This document shows positions 1 through 8,702 of a stretch of DNA of 64,000 nucleotides, in pieces (positions within the stretch are counted from its first letter, which is position 1; the number at the start of each line of letters is the position of its first letter). The DNA comes from Planctomycetota bacterium. Lineage in GTDB: Bacteria; Planctomycetota; Phycisphaerae; UBA1845. The position numbers and the translations under genes are program-made. The stretch spans positions 149,839 to 213,838 of the forward strand of contig JAJRWX010000009.1 in the NCBI GenBank assembly GCA_024276605.1, read 5' to 3'. A model generated the notes under the pieces. That model made no database searches. It was given only the letters and a program-made list of their open reading frames with translations, and was not told where the DNA came from.

Positions 1-177
1 CACATTTCCCTGCTGCATCACATAGCTAGCCTTTTGGCGATTGCCCGTTTCCAATCCCATTTTAGCCACCGGCTTAAAGCCAAATGTTTTGTCGTAAAAA
101 TGGGCAGCCTGTTTGGCATTGCCAACATAAAATTCAATGTGGTCGTACCCCTTAACGGGAAGAAAGTCATTACCCAC
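1..177 (-). CDS. hppD: 4-hydroxyphenylpyruvate dioxygenase, N-terminal part (cut by window edge)
   Basis: This entry was read directly from the sequence because it is not in the ORF track. Translation of the minus strand from a GTG at 177 gives 'VKGYDHIEFYVGNAKQAA' and 'HFYDKTFGFKPVAK', the characteristic start of the first vicinal-oxygen-chelate domain of HPPD. HPPD is the Fe(II) enzyme that converts 4-hydroxyphenylpyruvate to homogentisate in tyrosine breakdown. The GTG is supported by an AGGAG seven bases upstream. About 59 residues are visible and the remainder lies left of the window. The family could in principle be a hydroxymandelate synthase, which shares this fold, but the N-terminal wording fits HPPD better. 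Confidence 0.85.
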   Translation of the reverse strand, partial: MGNDFLPVKGYDHIEFYVGNAKQAAHFYDKTFGFKPVAKMGLETGNRQKASYVMQQGNV

Positions 178-543
178 GGGATATCTCCTGTACTTCACCA
201 GTTCTAATAACACACCGCCTAACCCGGGTGAGGCGGGCTGCTCGACGGGCGATGTGCGTATTCAAAGCTTTATGGTGGTATTATATACAGTCCGGCTACC
301 CCACGCCAGAAATTGCGGGTCAGTGGCTACATAGCAGGAGTGGCTGGGAATTTTGGCATCGAATTGACAAGGCCGACGTTGCTTGCATCTTCGCCGTTGC
401 TGCGTAAGCCGTCGTTCTCCACGCAGGTGGGAACCCAGTTACATGCTGTACGCACACCGGGCTCCCGATGTACATCGGAATTGGATTACCCCTGCACAGA
501 AATGACGAAACACCTGCGCGCGAATGATAGATGTGTTCCAGTA
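178..543. other. Intergenic region, no gene recognised
   Basis: This 366-bp stretch lies between the hppD start and the PilZ gene end. Two short plus-strand ORFs from the track (137-334 and 313-567) cross it. They overlap real genes at their ends, have no recognisable composition or motif and were left out. The hppD promoter should lie here, but I see no convincing -35/-10 pair. Confidence 0.5.
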
Positions 544-939
544 TCAGTCAAAGTAATCGGGAATTAATTCGGCCCCGATCTCGACAATAGACGCAGATAT
601 CTCTCGGGTGCGCATGATAATAATATCACGTTCAACGGCACCGGATGTTACATAACGAGGGAGTTGAATCGTTAATCTTTGACCGTGGTTCAGATGATTA
701 ACATGCAGAAAACAAATACCCGTAGGGGAGATATTGCAGATAGGTACATCGAAAAACTCGGGTGTATCGGTTTCGTCATACACGGTGATAACACCCCAAT
801 CGCGCATCAAGGATCGCTCCATTCGACGTTTGGAGGGTTTGGCCGTTTCACGCTCTTGGTCCATTCGACCAAGCAATGCTTGGACCTGCATATCCGTCAA
901 CGGAAAATTATGAGTATGAGAAGTAGATTCCATGTCCAT
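544..939 (-). CDS. PilZ-domain protein, putative c-di-GMP receptor
   Basis: A 131-residue soluble protein. It carries the two hallmarks of PilZ: an arginine-rich stretch ('SKRRMERS', residues about 36-43) and, further on, the D/N-x-S-x-x-G element ('CNISPTGICF', about residues 68-77), followed by beta-strand-like sequence. PilZ domains bind cyclic di-GMP and pass the signal to surface or motility machinery by protein contact. There is no enzymatic or membrane part, so it is probably a single-domain adaptor. It is transcribed alone and divergently from the TadG-like gene at 1286. A diguanylate cyclase is encoded at 20.6 kb in the same window, but no direct link can be shown. Confidence 0.7.
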   Translation of the reverse strand: MDMESTSHTHNFPLTDMQVQALLGRMDQERETAKPSKRRMERSLMRDWGVITVYDETDTPEFFDVPICNISPTGICFLHVNHLNHGQRLTIQLPRYVTSGAVERDIIIMRTREISASIVEIGAELIPDYFD

Positions 940-1285
940 TCACCATATGCAGCCATGCGACTGCGTTTAATCAAACTTCAATGGATGGCTAGAAGTTTTC
1001 TTAGAATCCATCCAATATGAAGTATACGATTTGTAGTATTCGGAACCAACTACCGGTCAAAAGTATTTACACGCGGCGTCTCAACTCTGATATGGCCTTG
1101 ATTTTAGGACGTATAAGCTTTTTGATTATTCATGTTGCTCACCGCACAAATCATATCGTACGGTATCAGATGCAGCGGTGTTTGCATGTAAGATGCAACC
1201 AGTAGCTATCTGCTGTCGTGCGTGTCGACGAGTTAGCCGCGCTGCACTGGCCAACATCAATTCCCTGGCCGGCGAGGGGATAATC
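940..1285. other. Divergent intergenic region
   Basis: These 346 bp separate the PilZ gene (minus) and the TadG-like gene (plus). Short ORFs here are shadows. They must contain both promoters, but no clear consensus elements were found. A GAGGGGA ribosome-binding site lies immediately before the ATG at 1286. Confidence 0.45.
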
Positions 1286-3154
1286 ATGTTTCGTTCCAAC
1301 CGCGAGGTTCCATCGAGAAAAAAAGGTGTCATCGCAATTCAAGTGATGGTGTTACTTCCTGTCATTATCGGATTTGCTGCACTGACTGTAGACGTCGGTG
1401 TCATGTACAATGCCAGGTCGGATCTTCAAACAGTCGCAGACGTCACAGCCCTGGCCACAGCAGCTGCCTTGGCTGACTATTCCGGAAATGACATGATTAC
1501 TACGGCGCGCAGTGCAGCCGACACTTACGTCACAAAAAACAAAGTTCTCGGTCGTACCATGCAACTAGACGCTTCGGATGTGGAGTTTGGCCGGGCGACC
1601 TACAACCCAGCCACAGGAAAATATGATTTCACTGTCAATAACACGATCCCGGATTCCGTTCGTATTACCGTAAGAATGACCGATGGTTCGTCCAACGGTC
1701 CACTAGGTTTGTATTTTGCCAGTGCGCTCGGTTTTACAAATGCACAGATATCCGCCAGCGCGATTGCAAGAATGGTGCCGCGTGATATCGCCATAGTGGC
1801 TGACCTCTCAGGCTCGCAGAACGATGACAGTGAATTGCGACACATCGGCATAACCGACATCAACATCTTTGACGTATGGGCGAGTATGTCAGTCACCAAT
1901 GGGGTTAATGGCATAGGCGATGGCAAGAGTGCGCCGCCTATTGGCGATCCCGCAAATCCTATCGCACCACCAGCAATCGGTCCGAGCAGTGCGGGCAATG
2001 TATTCACCGATGGCCAAGCCGCAGCAGGTAACGGTCAGGCCGGGCCAACGTGGGGATGGATGTATTACTGGGGCAACGACGTCAATGCACCGAGTTACGA
2101 TCCTGTATCTGACCCGGGATTAATAGACCTACCCCGAAACGCAACCTGGAATGATGCAAATTTGGATACATGGTTAGCGAATATCGGCTACTCACCGGAG
2201 GAAATCGCGGCATTGAACAGCCCCGCGTACGACGGGAATAGGGATTCGCAGGGCCAATATGCATGGACTAACCGCGTAGCTGTCGCGTTGGGACTTGCCA
2301 GATGGGATAGCGGCATCCCTGGGGGACTCTGGGAGTCCATACCACCAGCCGAGCGTAATGCGGGCAATGGCAATAATTGGCCTGGCAGTGGCGAGATTAC
2401 CTATCTCGTACAATATCCTTTTGAATCCGGCTCATGGAATGATTACATTTATAATTACGTTCGTAAAAATAACACACGGATGGCTGTCGCCAATGGTGAT
2501 TTCCAATACAAGTTCGGCCCCAAGACCCTGGTCAACTATCTGCTGGAAAGAAAGCCCGGCAACAACCAAACTTCAGCGCTGGCTGGCACACCGGCACAAC
2601 CACTCCAGGCGGTAAAGGATGCGGCGGGGCACATGGTTTGGTTGCTTGATTCTCTTCAAACCAACGATCAATTGTCCCTGGAAATTTACGCGACGACATC
2701 CAACCATGAGGTCGACCTTACCAATAATTTTCCAGTTGTAGGTGACCGTATCAATGCCATGCAAGCCGGTTACTACAACACCCTGACTAATATGGGGGCC
2801 GGCATCAACGAAGCGATTGCGGAATTAACGAGTAATCGCGCACGAACCATCTCAAAGAAAGTCATGATTCTATTGACCGACGGAAAGGCGAACGTTGACG
2901 CTTCTGGAAACTACTCCCAATCCGGAGGCGCAGCTCATGCGATAGCCCAAGCCCAGCTTGCCGCCTCTATGGGTATCCAGGTCTTTGCCGTCAGCGTTGG
3001 TGCGAATTCTGATCAAGCGCTCATGGCCAACATCGCTGCCATCGGGAACGGTGAGCATTTCCATGCCCAAGGCACGATAGACCAGTATAGCGTTCAATTG
3101 GAACAAATTTTTCAGGCACTTGGCGGGAAACGACCCGTTGAACTCATCCAATGA
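1286..3154 (+). CDS. TadG-like membrane-anchored protein with von Willebrand A domain
   Basis: A 622-residue protein. The ORF track starts at 1178, but the ATG at 1286 has a GAGGGGA Shine-Dalgarno site and places a basic stretch before the membrane helix ('VMVLLPVIIGFAALTVDVG', about residues 20-38), as in TadE/TadG-type proteins. The helix is followed by the typical 'QTVADVTALATAAAL' segment of that family. A vWA domain follows: a MIDAS-like 'DLSGS' near residue 171 and 'ILLTDGKAN' near residue 529, with a long insert between them rich in Asn, Gly and Trp. TadG-like proteins are secreted or membrane-tethered parts of Flp/Tad pilus systems, and vWA modules bind ligands through a metal ion. 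No other tad genes are nearby, so the role in pilus assembly is unproven. A strong terminator follows. Confidence 0.75.
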   Translation: MFRSNREVPSRKKGVIAIQVMVLLPVIIGFAALTVDVGVMYNARSDLQTVADVTALATAAALADYSGNDMITTARSAADTYVTKNKVLGRTMQLDASDVEFGRATYNPATGKYDFTVNNTIPDSVRITVRMTDGSSNGPLGLYFASALGFTNAQISASAIARMVPRDIAIVADLSGSQNDDSELRHIGITDINIFDVWASMSVTNGVNGIGDGKSAPPIGDPANPIAPPAIGPSSAGNVFTDGQAAAGNGQAGPTWGWMYYWGNDVNAPSYDPVSDPGLIDLPRNATWNDANLDTWLANIGYSPEEIAALNSPAYDGNRDSQGQYAWTNRVAVALGLARWDSGIPGGLWESIPPAERNAGNGNNWPGSGEITYLVQYPFESGSWNDYIYNYVRKNNTRMAVANGDFQYKFGPKTLVNYLLERKPGNNQTSALAGTPAQPLQAVKDAAGHMVWLLDSLQTNDQLSLEIYATTSNHEVDLTNNFPVVGDRINAMQAGYYNTLTNMGAGINEAIAELTSNRARTISKKVMILLTDGKANVDASGNYSQSGGAAHAIAQAQLAASMGIQVFAVSVGANSDQALMANIAAIGNGEHFHAQGTIDQYSVQLEQIFQALGGKRPVELIQ

Positions 3155-3213
3155 TATAGGCCATGAGTTCAACCATGCAGACTAGGTTAATCGGTTCATT
3201 CTGACATATATGC

Positions 3214-3254
3214 AAAACGATCGCATCCTCGTCGGAAGGATGCGATCGTTTTTT
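3214..3254. terminator. Bidirectional intrinsic terminator between convergent genes
   Basis: A perfect 15-bp inverted repeat (AAAACGATCGCATCC, 3214-3228, pairing with 3238-3252) with a 9-nt loop ends in TTTTTT on the plus strand and has a shorter T run on the minus strand. It sits between the TadG-like gene (plus, ends 3154) and pntB (minus, ends 3277) and should stop transcription from both. Confidence 0.9.
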
Positions 3255-3276
3255 CTACTTTATATTTAATCTACAA

Positions 3277-4776
3277 CTACGACTCTTTCACCGCAGCGGT
3301 GATTTCCACGAATGCTTTCTTGCCATCCGAAAAGAACATCAACGTGTTATCTTGCGCAAACAAAGGGTTCGGAATGCCCGCAAAACCCGGGCTTAAACTT
3401 CGTTTGATCACCACAACCGTTCGACACTTATCTATATCAATGATGGGCATACCAGCAATAGCTGATGTTGGATCGGTTCGGGCTACGGGATTGACCACAT
3501 CGTTGGCACCAATCACCAAAGCCACATCCACCGTATCCAACGTGGGGTTAATGACGTCCATCTCCAACAACTTATCATAGTCGATGTCAGCTTCAGCTAA
3601 TAACACATTCATATGACCCGGCATTCGACCGGCTACCGGGTGAATGCCAAATTCTACGGTCGCACCTCGTGACTCAAGCAGATTCGCTAAATCGCGCACC
3701 GCATGTTGCGCCTGAGAAACAGCCATGCCATAACCGGGAACAATGACGACACGTTGGGCACCATCAAGCATCATAGCAATTTCATCCGCCGAGGTGGACT
3801 TGATCTTGCCGGCATAAACATCATCTGCAGATGGCCCATCCGCCGTCGGTCCCATCGTGGCAAAAATGACATTGGCCAGCGATCGATTCATCGCCTTGCA
3901 CATAATGGCTGTGAGAATCAGACCCGATGCACCCACCAAAGAGCCGGCAATAATCAGCACGGTGTTGTTAATCACAAAACCGGTCGCACAAGCGGCCAAA
4001 CCGGAATAGGAGTTAAGCAGCGCAATAACCACCGGCATATCCGCGCCGCCAATAGGTATGGTAATCAATATGCCCAACACCGCAGCGGCCACAACGAGTA
4101 ACCAATACCATAGGGACGTGGTAGGGTCTGCTACTACCGCTACACATAGACCAATGGTCGCCAGGGTTACTAATATGCTAATGACATGTCGTCCAGGCAG
4201 CAGCAGTGAGTTGCTCAACCAGATTTTTTTGCCACCCCATGTGATCTTGTATTCAGCAAGTTTGACAAATGCAATCAGACTTCCTGTCAGCGTGACGGCC
4301 CCGATCAAGCCTGATAGCGAAATAGCCACAGTGAACTGGGCATGGATAGCCTCATGCCCGATCGATGCCGCACCGGCATCCGCCGCGGAAACCTTGGCTA
4401 GCGTAATAAACAATTCACCACCAGCGACGAGAAAAGATGCCGCGCCGCCAAAACCGTTAAAAATAGCCACCATCTGCGGCATACCGGTCATGGGTACTTT
4501 AACGGCGAGGACGGTACCGACGATTGACCCGACAACCAAGCCCGCAATAAGCCAAGGCCATGAGACGATACCTCCCGCCCAAAGCGTAGCCACGACAGCC
4601 AGCAACATACCGCATGCACCCATGAGGTTGCCACGAACTGCGGTACGCGGATGCGTCAAACCTTTAAGCCCACGAATAAACAGAATCGAGGCAACCAGAT
4701 AGGCAACGTTGCGAATCATCGTAACCGTTGCAGGATCTAAGGCACCCTCTATAGTTTTAACCGTTGATGGTTCCAC
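3277..4776 (-). CDS. pntB: NAD(P) transhydrogenase subunit beta
   Basis: A 499-residue protein with a long polytopic N-terminal membrane part and a soluble C-terminal NADP(H)-binding domain III. Domain III is marked by 'VPGYGMAVSQAQHAV' (about residues 345-360) and 'RSLSPGFAGIPNPLF' close to the end. The beta subunit forms the proton channel with the small alpha-2 subunit and carries the NADP(H) site. The complex uses the proton-motive force to reduce NADP+ with NADH at the inner membrane. It is the last gene of a three-gene operon (pntAA-pntAB-pntB), only 3 bp after pntAB, and is followed by a shared terminator. Length and domain order are standard. Confidence 0.97.
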   Translation of the reverse strand: MEPSTVKTIEGALDPATVTMIRNVAYLVASILFIRGLKGLTHPRTAVRGNLMGACGMLLAVVATLWAGGIVSWPWLIAGLVVGSIVGTVLAVKVPMTGMPQMVAIFNGFGGAASFLVAGGELFITLAKVSAADAGAASIGHEAIHAQFTVAISLSGLIGAVTLTGSLIAFVKLAEYKITWGGKKIWLSNSLLLPGRHVISILVTLATIGLCVAVVADPTTSLWYWLLVVAAAVLGILITIPIGGADMPVVIALLNSYSGLAACATGFVINNTVLIIAGSLVGASGLILTAIMCKAMNRSLANVIFATMGPTADGPSADDVYAGKIKSTSADEIAMMLDGAQRVVIVPGYGMAVSQAQHAVRDLANLLESRGATVEFGIHPVAGRMPGHMNVLLAEADIDYDKLLEMDVINPTLDTVDVALVIGANDVVNPVARTDPTSAIAGMPIIDIDKCRTVVVIKRSLSPGFAGIPNPLFAQDNTLMFFSDGKKAFVEITAAVKES

Positions 4777-4779
4777 GGA

Positions 4780-5064
4780 TTAGCCCTTCTTACGAAACAT
4801 GGCCAACATACGATGCGACACGAGAAACCCGCCTACAGCGTTAACTGTGGCAAGTACGACTGCGAAAAAACCCAACATAGTGGGCAACGTACCTTCACCG
4901 GCACCGGACACCACTAACGCACCGACAATGGCAATACCGGAGATCGCATTCGACCCGGACATCAACGGCGTGTGCAAGGTAGGTGGCACCTTGGTAATAA
5001 TTTCAAAGCCCACGAAAATAGCGAGCATCAAAATCGTAATGAGAGGCATCAATTCCATGAGCAT
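4780..5064 (-). CDS. pntAB: NAD(P) transhydrogenase subunit alpha-2 (membrane part)
   Basis: A 94-residue membrane protein with about three helices, ending in 'GGFLVSHRMLAMFRKK'. This matches the membrane segment that is fused to the end of PntA in enterobacteria but is a separate polypeptide in the three-subunit enzymes (Rhodospirillum type). It helps form the proton path with PntB. It lies 21 bp after the alpha-1 gene and 3 bp before pntB, so the three are surely co-transcribed. Confidence 0.95.
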   Translation of the reverse strand: MLMELMPLITILMLAIFVGFEIITKVPPTLHTPLMSGSNAISGIAIVGALVVSGAGEGTLPTMLGFFAVVLATVNAVGGFLVSHRMLAMFRKKG

Positions 5065-5085
5065 TCCCTTTAATAAGTGATTAAT

Positions 5086-6276
5086 TTACGAGGTAGAAGT
5101 AGACTCTGCGACAGGTTCCATTGGCGCCATACCCAACAAATCACGAATACGCGGATGTACTACTTCTCCGTCGTGTGCCACAAGCGTTTCTCGTAGCACT
5201 TCGTTTTCCATATCCAACGCCAACGCGCTATCTTTAGTTAGCTCAGCCAGAAAAGTGGTTAGATTTTTCGAGAACATCTGACTAGCGTGAAACGGAATGG
5301 TGCTAGCCAGATTTAACGGCCCCATGATCGTGACACCATGCTCGACGACCGTCTCCCCGGGCTTGGTTAGTTCGCAGTTGCCACCCCGTTCGGATGCGAG
5401 GTCGACAATAATGGCCCCGGGCATCATATGGGTGACCATATCCGCCGTCACAAGAATCGGAGATTTTTTACCAGGTATAGCGGCCGTCGTAATGACTACG
5501 TGGCTTTCCGCCAACGTTTCAGTCATCAACTCCCGTTGTTTACGAAGGAACTCGTCGCTCATCTCCTTGGCATAACCGCCTTTGGTTTCCGCGTCGCCGG
5601 CGTCCAAGTCCATCTCGACGAATTTCGCCCCAAGACTTTCCACCTGCTCTTTCACCGCAGGCCTCACATCGTAGGCTTTGACTATCGCACCCAGTCGCCG
5701 CCCCATCGAAATCGCCTGCAACCCGGCCACCCCCACACCCATAATAAACACACGGGCCGGGGTAATGGTTCCCGCAGCCGTCATAAACATAGGGAACATG
5801 CGATTGGCAGCATCCGCGGCCATCAACACCGCCTTGTATCCGGCGATCGTGGCCATGGAGGATAGAATGTCCATGCTCTGGGCACGGGTAATACGCGGCA
5901 TCAACTCCATCGCAAACACCGTTACCTTTGCAGCAGCCAGTTTTTCCACCGCCTTAGGCTCAGACAACGGATCTAAACCGGCAATGACCACTTGCCCAGG
6001 TTTCATCAAATCAATATCAGCCTGACCGGCCTCGAGATTCGACCCCAGGCCTCTGACTTGAAATACAGCGTCAGACCATGAGAAAAGCGCCGCCCGGTCC
6101 ACGGCCAATGTGACGCCTTTCTCCTCGTAGGCACTATCAGAATACCCGGCTCTAACACCCGCGCCACGCTCTATTTGCACCTCATGACCGGCTTTTTTCA
6201 ACAAAGCTGCGGTATCAGGAACCAGCGCAACGCGTCTTTCGCCGGGAAACGTTTCGGTAGGTATACCAACCTTCAT
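5086..6276 (-). CDS. pntAA: NAD(P) transhydrogenase subunit alpha-1 (NAD(H)-binding)
   Basis: A 396-residue soluble subunit homologous to alanine dehydrogenase/PNT. The N-terminus 'MKVGIPTETFPGERRVALVP' and the Rossmann motif 'VFIMGVGVAGLQAISMGRRLG' region (about residues 167-187) are diagnostic. It binds NAD(H) and passes hydride to NADP+ on PntB. The membrane segment present at the end of E. coli PntA is absent and is encoded by the next gene. It is the first gene of the operon; the start ATG gives the expected family N-terminus. Confidence 0.96.
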   Translation of the reverse strand: MKVGIPTETFPGERRVALVPDTAALLKKAGHEVQIERGAGVRAGYSDSAYEEKGVTLAVDRAALFSWSDAVFQVRGLGSNLEAGQADIDLMKPGQVVIAGLDPLSEPKAVEKLAAAKVTVFAMELMPRITRAQSMDILSSMATIAGYKAVLMAADAANRMFPMFMTAAGTITPARVFIMGVGVAGLQAISMGRRLGAIVKAYDVRPAVKEQVESLGAKFVEMDLDAGDAETKGGYAKEMSDEFLRKQRELMTETLAESHVVITTAAIPGKKSPILVTADMVTHMMPGAIIVDLASERGGNCELTKPGETVVEHGVTIMGPLNLASTIPFHASQMFSKNLTTFLAELTKDSALALDMENEVLRETLVAHDGEVVHPRIRDLLGMAPMEPVAESTSTS

Positions 6277-6464
6277 ATGTGTTTTTCCGTCTGTACAGTG
6301 AATCCGTGGCCATCATGCCCACATAAAATGCAGGCACGCTGCGTGCCAGAAGCTTACTCCCTTCCACCAACACTGCCAAGATAAGGCCATGCTGTTCACC
6401 TCAAGCCTACTTCTAAAGCTAACTGCACACAAGCTAAGCCCGCAGCTCTATGGAAATAAATCAA

Positions 6465-6494
6465 AAGCCCGTAGGCCATAAGACCAACGGGCTT
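6465..6494 (-). terminator. Likely intrinsic terminator of the DUF4097-like gene
   Basis: An inverted repeat AAGCCCGT...ACGGGCTT (6465-6472 with 6487-6494) is followed on the minus strand by TTTGATTTA. It lies 50 bp after the end of the minus-strand gene 6544-7395 and upstream of the pnt operon, so it should insulate pnt from the upstream gene. Confidence 0.65.
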
Positions 6495-6543
6495 CTTGTA
6501 AGGAAGTGGGGAATCTTATTTAGTAACGACGCTAGCTATCGCC

Positions 6544-7395
6544 TCATTGGATGTTGATCCCGCCGTTGTGGGTAGTCAGATTGAGTCTGCCGCCGCCATT
6601 ACCCAGGGTACCGGATAGATGTCGCCGCGAACGATTTTTCACGTCGATAGGTAAATCACAGGAGATTCGTCCATTGTAGGTTTGAGCATCAACAAACGTA
6701 GACGCTCGGTCACCCAAAGTCACTTTCACGCTACCGTTGTGCGTCACCATCTTCCCTTGTATCTCTTGACATTTATTCAACCGGGCGCTGATCGATCCGT
6801 TGTGCGTCACCAACGTCACATCCTCACCATCATAATCAGCCTCAATTCGACCGTTGTGCGTTTTGGCGTAAAGCTTACCTTGTGCAGCTGATACAATGAT
6901 CCGCCCGTTGTGGGTCACCGTGGTGACCGATCCCTGTACGCCGGAAACTTCTATGCGACCATTGTGCGTCTCGACCTCAAGATTCAACTCCGCGGGACCG
7001 GTCATTTCAAAACTAACCTGACCTCGCCATGAATGTCTCTTTTTAGGATTCCATCGCCAACCCAAAAGCTGTCGACCTTGCTTACCCGGCTCGACAAAAA
7101 CCTCGATCGCATCGAGTGCGTTCTGCGCTTCTTCCATAGACCTGGCCCCACCCTTCAAGTGGACCTGTGCGGTCACTTGTGTAGAGTTATTCGCACCGGC
7201 ATACGTGACCCTACCATTGTGGGTCTGTACGTCCAAGGTCTGCAGCCCGTCTATGCCAACAGTAACGTTTTGTTCAGCCTCTACCCATACGGTAGACCGA
7301 CACCCGCCCCATCCGCCACTCACGATCACGCAACCGGAAGAACCCACACATACCAACAACAATAAGGTGCTACATACAGTTCGTCTCATGTTCAT
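6544..7395 (-). CDS. DUF4097-like lipoprotein with THNG repeats
   Basis: A 283-residue exported protein. A hydrophobic signal (about residues 6-20) ends in a lipobox, 'VGSSGC', so it is probably lipid-anchored. The rest is a series of short beta-strand repeats, each marked by 'THNG' followed by R, S or G. The motif occurs eight times, with a ninth variant 'TYNG', spaced about 18-25 residues apart in the second half. This is typical of the DUF4097 (toast-rack-like) beta-solenoid family. Members often occur with PspC, and a PspC gene is found 9 kb away in this window. The function is unknown; a structural or ligand-binding role at the envelope is a reasonable guess. It is transcribed alone with its own terminator. 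Confidence 0.7.
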   Translation of the reverse strand: MNMRRTVCSTLLLLVCVGSSGCVIVSGGWGGCRSTVWVEAEQNVTVGIDGLQTLDVQTHNGRVTYAGANNSTQVTAQVHLKGGARSMEEAQNALDAIEVFVEPGKQGRQLLGWRWNPKKRHSWRGQVSFEMTGPAELNLEVETHNGRIEVSGVQGSVTTVTHNGRIIVSAAQGKLYAKTHNGRIEADYDGEDVTLVTHNGSISARLNKCQEIQGKMVTHNGSVKVTLGDRASTFVDAQTYNGRISCDLPIDVKNRSRRHLSGTLGNGGGRLNLTTHNGGINIQ

Positions 7396-7559
7396 TATTT
7401 GTGCTCCACATTCTGCTCATCAAGACAAGAATAGTCGAATAATCCGAACGCTACCCTCCCAGACCATGATATTCGACATAGGTTAGCCATTATTTACTAC
7501 CAATACTATAAGCTCGACGAAAATCGACAATCCAATTCCGTATCAAAGGTAACAACCCC

Positions 7560-8702
7560 TCATGCACGCAATCGGCCTAGTTTGGTACGCAGCAGTATGA
7601 GGAAAAGGGGAACACCGACAATAGCTGTAATAACGCCAATAGGCAGCGTCGCACTGCCAACATCCCGGTCCGTGATCCAGCCGGCAAGTCGCATGGTCAA
7701 CTGTGCACCCCAATCGCAAACAATAAGAAATCCACCGCCCAGCAGACCGGCTACCGGCAACAAGATGCGACAATCGCTGCCCACCAATAGCACAGCCATA
7801 TGAGGAACAACCAATCCCACGAAGCCAATCGGCCCGCAATAACCCACAACACCCGCCGTGGCCAACGTACAAAGCACCACACTCACCCCCTGTAACACCA
7901 CCACGTTGACACCACGGGTCTGAGCTAACTCTTCACCTAACCGATACTGGTTCATGGCGCGCGACATGACCATCAAACCTATCCATGCGGGCACCAACAT
8001 CGGAAGCAGCGATAATTGTTCCAATGCAGATATAGGGTCTAAGGAACCCATCATCCATCGAACGGTCGCAAACGTAACGCGCTCATCCGACACGGAAGTA
8101 ATAAACATCATCATCGCAGAACAAAATAATCCCATAGTCACACCGGCCAGGAGTAACTCATTGGACGTCAGGCGGCGCGAACCACGCACGAATACAAATA
8201 CTGCAACGACAATCAGCAATGCGCCGCCAAAAGCCGATATCGCAATCGAAGAAACCCCACACACCATAACCGTCCAGCCCAACCGTATAGCTAGCAATGC
8301 CCCCAGCGATCCGCCGTTCGCAATACCCAACGTATAAGGCGTGGCTAATGAATTGCGAAAGAGTATTTGAAAGGTCGCCCCGCACATCGCTAGGGTGATT
8401 CCAACTTGCAATGCTAGCAAAGTGCGCGGAAACCTAAGCCCAAAACCGATGTGCTTAGCCAGTGCGACAAAGCCGGCTAGCTCGTCCTCGGAAACCCGGC
8501 CATCACCATCCGTATCAACAAAAGGTCGATCTACCAGCGTCGTAGCATCGATCGGCAGACCCAACTGCGCCCGCCACGCATCCGACCAGCCAAACGAAGC
8601 AGACTCCGTTCCGATGCCCGGACTCACGATCACCAGCACAACAAGAAAAACAACACACAATGTGAGTCGAATGACAAATTTTCCACGGCTAAGTGATGTC
8701 AT
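7560..8702 (-). CDS. FecCD/BtuC-family ABC transporter permease with an EF-hand loop insert
   Basis: A 380-residue polytopic permease of the iron-siderophore/cobalamin importer class, recognised from 'RFPRTLLALQVG', 'RNSLATPYTLGIANGG' and 'GPIGFVGLVVPHM'. The track starts at 8741, but the ATG at 8702 overlaps the stop of the upstream ATPase gene (ATGA), the usual sign of translational coupling, and places the first helix correctly. The oddity is in the first extracytoplasmic segment. Between helix 1 and the conserved RFPR motif lies a perfect EF-hand/dockerin-type calcium loop, 'DTDGDGRVSEDE' (residues about 63-74). Ordinary BtuC/FecD proteins have only a short linker there. The substrate could be B12, heme or a siderophore. 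Confidence 0.88.
   Translation of the reverse strand: MTSLSRGKFVIRLTLCVVFLVVLVIVSPGIGTESASFGWSDAWRAQLGLPIDATTLVDRPFVDTDGDGRVSEDELAGFVALAKHIGFGLRFPRTLLALQVGITLAMCGATFQILFRNSLATPYTLGIANGGSLGALLAIRLGWTVMVCGVSSIAISAFGGALLIVVAVFVFVRGSRRLTSNELLLAGVTMGLFCSAMMMFITSVSDERVTFATVRWMMGSLDPISALEQLSLLPMLVPAWIGLMVMSRAMNQYRLGEELAQTRGVNVVVLQGVSVVLCTLATAGVVGYCGPIGFVGLVVPHMAVLLVGSDCRILLPVAGLLGGGFLIVCDWGAQLTMRLAGWITDRDVGSATLPIGVITAIVGVPLFLILLRTKLGRLRA

Noticed and set aside
4058-4702. 214-residue plus-strand ORF opposite pntB
   Set aside because: It is antisense to a strongly conserved gene and is Thr/Pro/Ala-rich with no recognisable fold.
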